A DNA stretch of 64,000 nt. It comes from Mycogone perniciosa (lineage: Eukaryota; Ascomycota; Sordariomycetes; Hypocreales; Hypocreaceae). A program made the position numbers and the translations under genes. The DNA lies in assembly GCA_025331125.1 (NCBI GenBank), contig JAOALB010000002.1:744001-808000 (forward strand). Reading direction: 5' to 3'. Shown here one piece after another: positions 43,778 through 52,525 of this stretch; the first letter of the stretch is position 1; each line of letters starts with the position of its first letter. The notes beneath the pieces are model-generated. The model saw nothing but the letters and a program-made list of their open reading frames with translations. It ran no database searches and was not told the origin of the DNA.

Positions 43778-46726
43778 TCACGACTGGTCATCTGACCTAG
43801 GACCCCCTCCTGTTCTCAAAGCTGGAGAGAGGCTGATCGCGATCTTCTTAGGAGTACCGTTGCCCGCCCCAGCGGTGAAACTCTTGCGTCTTTGGCTAAG
43901 GCTAGACGAAATGGACGAGTTGGACTCTGCGGAGCTGCTGTTGCGTCGCTTGCTCTGCATCAGCTTCCCCAGCTCATCCTCCTCGTCTTCCTCCCGTCGC
44001 CGCTTTTCGGATAGGCGTTCCGGCGGAGGGACACCTCCAAAACTTGAGCTCGGACTACCCACTATGCTGCTCTCGCTGCCGTCTTTCGACTGGTTATCTC
44101 CTTCAGCACTCACGGCGTCATCAGTTTCCTCATCAGAGGCATAATCAACCAGAGGCTTGGAAGGTGTGGTAGGTCCATTGCCTGCAGGAGTTTTCTCACC
44201 CGTTGTGCGGTGTTCCTCGCTCTCATCTTCTGGATCGGATGCGTCATAATACTCCTCTTCGCGGGGATCGATCGTAATATGCTCCATCAGCCTGCCATTT
44301 GGCGGTGGCTTCTTGTTGATTTCTTCCTCCGCTTCAAGGAAGTAATCCATGTTCGCTGTGTAGCCTTGGGTCTGGTCGTATCGCAAGACGAGATCGCGGA
44401 ACGTAGGCATATAGTTCAGGGCAACCAGGCGTTCCCGATAATTCACCACCAGGTGCTTCACAAGCTCTTTGAGATTCTCCTTCCTAATGTACTCAAAAAG
44501 CTCAAGGCAGGCAGAGCTGAGTAGGTTGTCTCGTGGCATTGTTTCGATCAATACCTCAAGTACGGGGCCGAGCACATCCTTCTCTATCAGATTCTTAACA
44601 TAAAACTCTTCTTGCAGTCCAATCACCGACCGGAAGAACCGGATTGCAACTACTAGGGATTAGTATCGATCATGTTCGTTCAAAAAAGAATGAAGAAAAA
44701 AAGTAGAAAGGTCACATACCTAGTCTCAAGTACTTCTCGGGGCATTTGAGAAGCAGGACTACTCGCTGTGCAATATTGTAGGTCATTACAAAGTACCGAC
44801 TGAACCGGTGATGTTGTCGGATGAAGAAGCACAGTATCTCCCCTAGATATGAGAACATGGCGGCTTCTTGAACAGGGAAGTTCATGTCAGAACGCTTTTC
44901 CAGATCGAAAAGAGGCTTGAAAAGTTTCGGGGCTGAACGCTCGTAAAAGCGTGTCAAGAATAGCTCTTGCTGAGGATCAGCAGACGACTGGGGTCTGGGC
45001 CTGCCAGCGAATTCGCCGTTTGCTTTGGGGAAATTCTCGGGGCCTTGAGCCTGGCTTCCTAGATCCATGATGACTTTGAGTGCCTCTGATATTTGCGACT
45101 TTACGCCCAGGTCAACTTCAACCAGAAGAAGCTCAATAAGCCAATCTGTGAGTGACGGCTGGCCCTCGTGCATCTGCCGGTATATCGTCTGACGGACCAT
45201 TTGGGGGTCATGGTCGATGATGGAGACTAGAATATCAGTAGCTCCGACTCGCACTGCGACATCGCCATTCCGTAAGCCAAAGTGAATGACCTGAAGCAAA
45301 CCATGGGCAATGAAATTGTTATACAAAGACTGGCGCGCAGGCGGCTGGATGTTCTTGGCAATGGCACAGCACTGTTGTATGAACAAAACCGCCTCTTTCC
45401 GCTTCTTCGGGTCGGGGAAGGGTAAGTTGAAGATGCCAAAAAGCTCGCCTAGGAATGCGGCGTTCGATTGGAGATGTTGAACAATATCGACTTGGTTAAA
45501 GAAAATCAGTGAGTTGAGTACCGAGAAAGTAGGATCATCCAGAATCCTAGCTAGCACAACATCCTTGAGATATTGAAGACGGTATGTTTGGTGGATCTTT
45601 CGACGGGTTTGTTCATCCTCAATGGGTACCACTTCTTTGAAGCGCCCTTGGTTGTCAAGCCAGTGGCGGTGGTTGGCTTTGTGGCTGGGGAAGTCAGGGT
45701 CGTATTCCAGTGCACCGACAACTCCAAGCAGATATTCGTCAGATACGGCGTGTTCAATAATGGACGTATCGTTCAGAAGGAGGATGTTCTTCATGATGTT
45801 GCATAGTCGATGTAGATCGGGTAGGCTCTCGAGGTCTTCGGCCATCTCGACGAGAGGAATGAGTTTGCCAATGTAATCATCAGTCATAATAAACTTGGCT
45901 AGGGCTTCGCGACCATTAGATGTCGAGCCCATGATGCGCATGCTCGTATCGATCTCTGCGAGATTTCCAAGTTCGGCGGCAGGGAGGTTGATGGTTGTAG
46001 GGACATCAATAGCAAGGTCATCGGAAAGGCCATCATCTGTAGGTTTAGTTTAGCATTGGTGGTTGACTTGACAAGAGCAATTGCATCATACCTGCACCAG
46101 CAAGGCTATTCTGGAACGTCTGCTGGACGCTGTTGACAAATCGCCTATCCTCGTAGTCAGTGACTTTGCCTCAAAACTGGGGGAGAAGGCGGGAAACCAA
46201 CCATATCATGGCACAGCCCTCGGCCTCTTGGAAGCTGAGGGCCATGTCAACACCACTACCAGGCTCTTGCCATACGATGAGCGTTTCTGTCGGGTTTTCG
46301 TTAGCCGAGTGATGTCACGATATGACTGATGCGTAACAATGCGCCTTGCCTTGCTGCTTCTGGAAGCCATCCTCCTTCTGAATCTTGGTCTCTAGGAGAA
46401 GTCGCTCGGGCTGGTCCTCGGATTCGACGATAACGCGGGGGTCCTTGCGGCCATCTTCGGTCTAGATTACGAGCGACGGGATAGAGTCAGCAAAATGATA
46501 GATAAGCAAGATAAGTGGTGGGGGACGAGGATGAGAAGAGGACGAAGAAAGCAAAGGCAAGAAGAAGGTGGGTGTTGATGTAGAGGAGCAGAGCGGAGAG
46601 ACATACGGTCGCAAATGCCGCGGTGCAGAAACCAGTGCCGCGATCGAACCAGTCATTGTTGCGCAGCTCGTAGACCTTGACGCGCTTCTTGTCCGTTGCC
46701 TGATGAGGCACTGGCTGTGCCATCAT
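43778..46726 (-). CDS. PSY2: PSY2/SMEK, regulatory subunit 3 of protein phosphatase 4
   Basis: Minus-strand exons are 46726-46607, 46461-46350, 46286-46202, 46144-46092, 46036-44720 and 44649-43778. All phases agree and give 852 residues. With Pph3 and Psy4 the protein targets phosphatase 4 to DNA-damage substrates such as phosphorylated H2A and Rad53. The N-terminus is the EVH1-like domain (DKKRVKVYELRNNDWFDRGT, ETLIVWQEPGSGVDMALSFQ and onward). The SMK-1 region covers exon 5, with EHAVSDEYLLGVVGALEYDP and KANHRHWLDNQGRFKEVVPI. Arm-like helices follow, then an acidic tail with KRRREEDEEDELGKLMQSKR. Intron 2 has a GC donor (CAAG/GCAAGG). The start at 46726 is followed by a second Met. Confidence 0.93.
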
Positions 46727-48520
46727 CAACGGCTCAGGATCCGCCCCCGTAACGAGCTGGGTGTGATACGCGACCAGATCCGGCGTGAGTTCGAGGTGTT
46801 GCTGCAAGGACAGTTCGGACGTGGTCTCGGTTTGACTCAAAATCGTAAGCGCCGCCACGGTTCCTTGCGTGATGCGCCCAGCAGACGGGGGCGCGCGAGT
46901 TTGTTCCGGGGGGGATCGGTCGATCGGTCGATCGGTCGGGCCGGCTTAGTATTTGCAGAGTGACGTAGGAAGCGAGTTTGTTTTCTCTACGCCATGCAAA
47001 GACACACACAGGCACACACACGTTTTGTCGGGTCGAGGGACTGCTGGGTTGCGTTGCGGCAGCTGCGGGCAAGGTCGGGCAGTGGATCGGGCTTCAGAGC
47101 GACAAGAGGGTGGTCTGCGGCGGCTGCGGCTACGGCTACCGAACCCCAAAAAAAGCACAGCGAATCGAGTCTGCGCGACGGGGAGAAACGGGAACCTGGG
47201 TCAACAGGCGAGGCGAAAGGGTCCCGCAAAAAGGACACGACAGACAGACGGGCAGACAGGCGAGGCGACGGCGACGGCGACGGCGACCGGCAGAGAGAGA
47301 GAGTCGTCGACGACAGAGAAAGCAAGAGAAAAAAAAGAGATAGGGCACGCGCGAGGAGAGCGCAGAGGCCGAGGCTGCGTGTGCGCGACGGAGCGGGACG
47401 AAGTGCCGTTTGCTGAGGATCCTCCACAGCGGAACGTATGAGCGTGATGGGCGATTTGACGCTGTCGAGTTTGACGACGGATTGAAGTGGGCAAAGCGCG
47501 TGACCACGGGCGGCGGCTTTGTTGGCGGTGGAGTAATAGAGCGCTTCTGAGAGTGCTTCTGGCCGTGGTTCTGGCGGTTCTGGCAGTGTTAGGCTTCCAC
47601 AATGCGACCCTGGCCTGCGCTGGCACCTGGTCCGTGGGTACACTATGTGCTGCTGCTACTACCTAGTACCTGTATCTATCTATACAACTATATGCTACTC
47701 CGTACTACCTAGTAGATAGTACTTCGTCGTCGTGGTAGTATTATAAAAAATACATTTGGACCCGGCTGTGTATTTAACACGGATTAACCTTATACTTCAC
47801 ATGTATGACGACTTGTTGACATGCAAAAGCCAATGCTGTTGTTACTAACGCGCAATTTTCTCTTCTGGTCCTCTTTCGCCGCCCAACGAAGCACGTCACC
47901 GCGTCACGTGACGCTGCCCAAGCCACCCCAAAGACCCTTCAAGTTTGATCTGGTCCCCAACTCGATACGACAATGCACGAACTAGTATTATGTATTACCG
48001 CCTCTTGGCAGCCGCCGTGAAACTGAAATTGCAGGGGTTTATTTCCCGAACCATTACGAGTAGACGAACCTTGGATTGGGTCTAATAACATACATACTAC
48101 TCGTACATGCATAGTGCTCCGCACTTTCCCTAGAGACACGCAAACAAAAGTGGCTGGGTGTGGGAAGCAGCAAGGACCAGATTCAAGGCTATTTAGTTGA
48201 CAGTTTGGTGTGTATACAAACGTCTTGTGATCGAAAAAGCTATCTTGCTCCCAATTGATACATGTTTATCCTTGGGTAAAACCAAGGATAAAAAGAAAGT
48301 TAAATACACGCTGCGTATCATAAGGTATTCCTGAGAGATAACAGCTTCAATGCAACTGATATGTATTGTTGCAGTTGGGGAAGGAAGAAGAAGGAAGGAG
48401 GGGCCGGTACACGGTTATGTGTATCATCAACCACCTCATACAGGTAGGTACATAAATATATATTCATTCCCTAAGCCCCAATCACGTCAGTACCTTGAAA
48501 TCTTGCCCTTGCCAGTCTGC
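46727..48520. other. Upstream region of PSY2 with GC-rich low-complexity sequence
   Basis: Between about 46860 and 47640 several frames on both strands stay open at once because the DNA is purine-rich on one strand (GACGGC and GAGA tracts near 47264-47335). None shows a domain, so I call no gene. Beyond 47640 the DNA is ordinary non-coding sequence with an ACTCCGTAC copy near 47697. Confidence 0.5.
47264..47335. repeat. GACGGC and GAGA simple repeat tract
   Basis: Several copies of a GGCGAC hexamer are followed by GAGAGAGAG and purine-rich sequence in the leader region upstream of PSY2. Confidence 0.75.
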
Positions 48521-49001
48521 CTACATTGGCATCTTGGTGGAAAAAACAATAAGCGACGACCAAAACAATAGTTCCATAAATCTGCCAGTCTCTCCTTTGC
48601 AGACTGCATCACTGCTCGTGCTACAATCAATTTTTGACGATTTGGAGTCTATTCCTGAGCATTGGCAGCACTGTGCGCACAAAGATAGCCGAGTATCGTT
48701 TGGGTCATCAGAAAATTTACACGTCGGAGTGCGTGCCCAAATACTGTCTGGCCCGTTTCCCCATTTACGTTCAATCGTGTCGAAGGCGTTGATGGCACGA
48801 CGCTATGAATTTCGTTAGAATAACTCTTCTAGGCGCAGGGAAGATACATACAGCTGCCTCATGCTGCCCTCCGCGTTCTTCAAGTGTAGGTATACTAGCA
48901 GCGCTGGAAGCTTGACCAATTTGATCATGTTCTGACACAGCTATTGTAGCCAAAGTGGCCTCAATCATAAGGAAGATCGAGTAGGGCGCAAACAACTTCA
49001 T
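48521..49001 (-). CDS. Small secreted cysteine-rich protein, effector-like
   Basis: Minus-strand exons 49001-48852 and 48802-48521 join at a codon boundary through a 49-nt intron with a clear CTAAC branch site, giving 143 residues. The N-terminus MKLFAPYSIFLMIEATLATI is a signal peptide. The second exon contains seven cysteines, four of them in LSLCAQCCQCSGID, with others in TPTCKFSDD, KIDCSTS and AVCKG. Small size, a signal peptide and clustered cysteines are common in fungal secreted effectors or antimicrobials, but no family is recognised. The last 17 residues are hydrophobic (MELLFWSSLIVF), which is odd for a secreted protein and may mean a further intron or a membrane-anchor signal. It is divergent from another secreted-protein gene 392 bp away. 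Confidence 0.6.
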
Positions 49002-49393
49002 TGTAATAGTTCAAAGTAGTGATAACGTGATTTTGTGAGTAGTAAGAAGTATGGAGATGTAGATAAAGATGATTAGATCTTAGGTTTTTGATGAATGGGA
49101 GTTGGCTTTTATATTAGTGATTAATATTTTACTCAATATTGGTCTTCGACTGTATACCATCACATCAGACAATACTCCGTATGTTATTTCTAATCTTTTG
49201 GTTTTAGCAAGATTATATATAGCCTTGTATTTACAAGCATGAGTGGGTTTTTGTATCTTTCAGTAATCTTTATATAAGAGCGCTCTTGCACTTCTAACCT
49301 GCAACTGGATCAGTCAGATTTCCCCCGTATCACACATTTCAACCGACCTCATAAACCTTTCAATAATCATTGGAACACGTCACTCCTGGCACA
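49002..49393. promoter_or_regulatory. Bidirectional promoter region of two secreted-protein genes
   Basis: The 392-bp AT-rich gap lies between two divergent start codons. An ATACTCCGTATG copy of the dispersed motif is near 49171, and a TATATAAG element lies near 49270 on the plus strand, about 120 bp before the plus-strand start codon. Co-regulation is inferred from arrangement only. Confidence 0.5.
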
Positions 49394-49936
49394 ATGTGTA
49401 TTAAAACTGGCCTTCTTTGCTTCCTTTTCGCTGCCACATATGCAAGCCCCGTCAAATCTCCTGGCAGCCAGCCTCAGATTGAGGATATCGAGCAAACAAA
49501 CAACACCCACTCCCAGCTGGATCTCGATAGCTCGCCTTCTTATACCCAATATCGCAGGGGTAAATCGGGAATGTTCTTCGAAAAGAATGCGAAGACTGTA
49601 AACTGGTATGACCTTCTGGATGCGCTACAGGAAATGATAACCTATCTTGGTGATCAACCTAAAACATACCATGCGAGTTTTTGGGCGGGATTTCCACCCA
49701 TCCGTAACCCTGCTGCGTTAACAGCCACTTCTGGAAACACGGTTGTTTATATTTGCGATTACGGCAATGGAGTCACTATCAATGAGCGTCAATTAATGGA
49801 TGATATGATCCAGTTGTTGAGCCCTGGTTTTCAACAGAATGCAGGGCAGGAAGATTGGATAAGAGCATCGTGGTATAGTCACCCAGAATGGAAAATGTCA
49901 AACCGATTTACTGTGAAGGGAAATAACTACTGCTAA
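49394..49936 (+). CDS. Secreted protein of unknown function, 180 residues
   Basis: This single-exon gene begins with a signal peptide (MCIKTGLLCFLFAATYASPV) cut probably near residue 18. A polar pro-like segment ends at YRRGKSG, which holds a dibasic RR suitable for Kex2 processing. The remaining 125 residues have an aromatic-rich fold with VNWYDLLDALQEMITYL, TSGNTVVYICDYGNGVTI and AGQEDWIRASWYSHPEWK. After the signal peptide only two cysteines remain (YICDY and the final residue), which could form one disulfide. The GNTVVYICDYGNG stretch is reminiscent of a group of small secreted fungal proteins, but I cannot name the family. Confidence 0.72.
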   Translation: MCIKTGLLCFLFAATYASPVKSPGSQPQIEDIEQTNNTHSQLDLDSSPSYTQYRRGKSGMFFEKNAKTVNWYDLLDALQEMITYLGDQPKTYHASFWAGFPPIRNPAALTATSGNTVVYICDYGNGVTINERQLMDDMIQLLSPGFQQNAGQEDWIRASWYSHPEWKMSNRFTVKGNNYC

Positions 49937-50719
49937 GGGATTACCATTGTCGGATAACTAGGGTCTTGTTGGTGGATCAGATGGTTATAATATACGGAAT
50001 ATGAAGGAGACACCCTTTTGCGGGCAATGCCTCTGACTTATGAGGTCTAGGCAAAGTTTATCGATGCTCTGTGTTATTGAAAGGAGTCCTAGGAAAGCAA
50101 TAATTTCAGTGTAGAAGTGGTGACTTCGTAATTGGGCGAGACTCGGAACTTCTGTACGATCGGAGACACGTGATGATGGTGACCGCCACGATGAACGACA
50201 TTGGACGACGACTTCTTTAATCGTTAGCACCCTAATTGACATTTGACATTCCAGCACGTGAAACCTGTCTCGCTACAATGGTACTCCACTATCTCCACAT
50301 CGCCATCCAAACATCTAGGTACTTTGGAATCGGCACACCCTGAACTTTATTTGGGTTTATTGACCACATTTTCTGTCCAGTCGAAGACGTAGTTGAAAGC
50401 CCCTTGCAAAGAAAACCTCTTCTAGAAAAGAAAATTGCAGCAGGATTTACCCTACTTTCTAGTCTACAGATGCGTCGAATTTGAGCCAAATATTCTTACT
50501 GTACGCACGAGTCGTCTCCAAGGCTAAAGCGAGCTGCTAGAACATATGTGGCAACGTGAGGAAGTACAAGGTAGAATATCAATAGATAGGCAAAGGCGCA
50601 TTGAGGCTGTTGATAAAAAGATTCACATAAGAACTATAACCCTGCCACCCACGCAGTAATATCCTCAAGGCCGAAAAAAAATCCCCTGGGTCCTATAACA
50701 TGCAAGAAAAATGAAGAGC

Positions 50720-50726
50720 AAAAAAA
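50720..50726 (-). terminator. Polymerase III terminator of U6
   Basis: Seven consecutive T residues on the minus strand directly follow the U6 3' sequence CTACCAA. Confidence 0.85.
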
Positions 50727-50790
50727 TTGGTAGCTTCTCTTTGATTGAGCGTGTCATCCTTAGTGCAGGGGCCATGCTAATCTTCTCTGT

Positions 50791-50849
50791 CTGTGAATAC
50801 TGTCAGCGTCGCAGTTCGAACTCTCGACCACCACGGGTGCAGAACTTAC
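50791..50849 (-). other. Spliceosomal intron in U6 with an internal B-box-like element
   Basis: The intron runs GTAAGT to CACAG. It contains GAGTTCGAACTGC (about 50811-50823), which resembles the GGTTCGANNCC B box of polymerase III genes. The fission yeast U6 intron carries a comparable B box, so the intron may be needed both for splicing and for transcription by TFIIIC. Confidence 0.8.
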
Positions 50850-50902
50850 ATCGTTTCAAATTGACCAAATGTCCCGAAGGACGTTAGGTCAAGGGAAATT
50901 TT

Positions 50903-50912
50903 ACATTATAAC
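50903..50912 (-). promoter_or_regulatory. TATA element of the U6 gene
   Basis: Reading the minus strand, TATAATGTAAAA lies about 28 bases before the first U6 base, the spacing expected for polymerase III U6 promoters. Confidence 0.65.
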
Positions 50913-51235
50913 CTTGGCATCGATGCAGTCTCGACTCCAGCAAACATAACTATACCGCGTTCTTCCTCCTACGAAGCACAGTATTCACTTTATTATCTAT
51001 TCGGTAATCGCGATAATATTGAACTTCATATAATATTATAATAGATTGCATTTCGAGCGCCAACGCCCTATTTCTCTATGCAGTGACGCCCTCGCAAGTC
51101 TGGGTCATTGTCCTCTAGAACCCGGTTAAAGTCGCCAACTTGTTTAGCTTCCTTGATGAATCCTATGACCAATCGTCCTTGCGGACTAGTTGCATTATGG
51201 GTCAATAGCATACCAAAGCATCCGGATTTCTTCTA

Positions 51236-51813
51236 GGCTGGCTACGTTCCCAGAACGACCGCCTACCAACCAAGCCAGAAAGAGAGGTGATTGCGCAGAA
51301 AATGGGCTAGGACCAGGAGCAAGTCAGGAAACGGGCCAAGCAGTTACTATGCAAGCATGGCGAGGCTAACATGCAAGGGATAACCCTCAACAAAAACAAA
51401 GGCGTTTGTCCAAACACTCGAAATCCAAGGCTATTCTTGAAGACTGGATTCTAGCTCATAGCGGTCGTCTCTGGCCAACAGAAGAAGAAATAGCCTCACT
51501 TTTGCTGCAGACTGGCTGCTCAAGGATACGAGTCATCGGGTGGTTTTGCTACCGACGTAAAAAGGCGAATCTCGAACTCGAGTGTGCTTTCAAGAACCCT
51601 CAAGGGCTTTTGGCTCGATACGAGCATGGGGTGATCGAAAGCCTTGAGGATTTTTTCACAGCCATTGTCCAGGATAGACCCCTCTCTGAAGAATGGAAGC
51701 TGTTAGTTGGGAAGCTGAGAGGCCTCGGTGCTAGATCTATTGCACTTTGTTTTAACATATATCAAAGAAAGCGAAGCAACGGCCGACGCGAAGCCATATG
51801 TTACTGTTGCTAG
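51236..51813 (+). pseudogene. Decayed homeodomain gene with two homeodomain-like units
   Basis: Two stretches look like homeodomains. The first (about 51239-51360) reads WLRSQNDRLPTKPEREVIAQ followed by KMG, an in-frame TAG at 51308, and DQEQVRKRAKQLL. The second (51406-51813) is in another frame and reads ILEDWILAHSGRLWPTEEEI then ASLLLQTGCSRIRVIGWF with CYRRKK, matching the helix 3 signature WFxxRR. No ATG opens the second unit. The fragments could be the remains of one fungal homeodomain regulator with an intron between them. The stop and the frame change argue against function. The DNA around is AT-rich. Confidence 0.55.
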
Positions 51814-52120
51814 CAAGGTGTCAGATATTACCGAGTTGGTGTTTGTTGACTAATACAACTGGTACATTACGAGCTACTTCTCTAGCGGAGGCTGGCGCTG
51901 CAAGACCAACAAACGTCTCAATTGATAGACAGACTGTAGTATTTTCAAATATTCTTGGCGAAGTTGATAAAGGTATGTCGTAATATATTATAGAAATTCC
52001 GTACTAATCCACCTGTCTTTGAACATGCTGCTGCAGTTAGTTTGGATTTAATGAAGAGGGAGGACCCCCAGGTATACGGGTTAGTCCTACTCAAGAAGCT
52101 ACAATCATCATCAAAGAAAG

Positions 52121-52525
52121 TTGGATTATGAAGTACATGATGACTGCATTTTGGTCTGGCATAAAAACCAGGCATATGTTTTTGCATTAAGACACTTACT
52201 CTCACAGGCTGATTTCCATGGGACTATACCTCCAGATGATCACATTATCCGGCTGACCTACTTTTTTCGGCATAACCTGGACTTGCCTCAAGGTGTTAGA
52301 ATCTCTGCTTCTGTCCAAGAGCCCAAGCGGGTGGGAACTAACGATCGCGATTTTGTTCAATTCTCTCTCGCCATCGTGGGAATTGACCAAGGTGATAGCC
52401 CAATGAATGTTCAAATTCTTATCGTAGAAGAAACCCGCTCTAATGGGAGGGTGGGAGGGTGGGGGATAAAAGGGATCGTAGTACTTCGTAGAGTGGCCCA
52501 TATCGAACCCGCCTGGCTTATATGA
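52121..52525 (+). pseudogene. Open frame of unknown nature downstream of the homeodomain relic
   Basis: The 134-codon frame has protein-like composition (VWHKNQAYVFALRHLLSQAD and LTYFFRHNLDLPQGVRISAS) but I see no domain and no clear start. It may be the 3' part of the decayed gene upstream or chance. Confidence 0.25.

Larger units (their letters stand above)
50720..50882 (-). ncRNA. U6 spliceosomal snRNA gene with a 59-nt intron
   Basis: The minus strand reads as U6. Exon 1 (50882-50850) is GTCCTTCGGGACATTTGGTC followed by AATTTGAAACGAT. Exon 2 (from 50790) starts ACAGAGAAGATTAGCATGG, continues CCCCTGCACTAAGGATGACA, and ends in a T7 run at 50726-50720. Joining the exons restores the universal AAACGAT-ACAGAGA sequence exactly. 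The intervening 59 bases begin GTAAGT, contain a GCTGAC branch-like site and end CACAG, so they are a spliceosomal intron. U6 forms the catalytic core of the spliceosome by pairing with U2, U4 and the 5' splice site. Introns in U6 are known in fission yeast and some other fungi; here it sits directly before the ACAGAGA box. A TATAAT lies about 28 bases upstream of the RNA start. Confidence 0.95.

Noticed and set aside
46987..47643. 218-codon minus-strand frame
   Set aside because: Low-complexity Arg/Ser/Pro sequence produced by GC-rich repeats. Frames on both strands are open at once.
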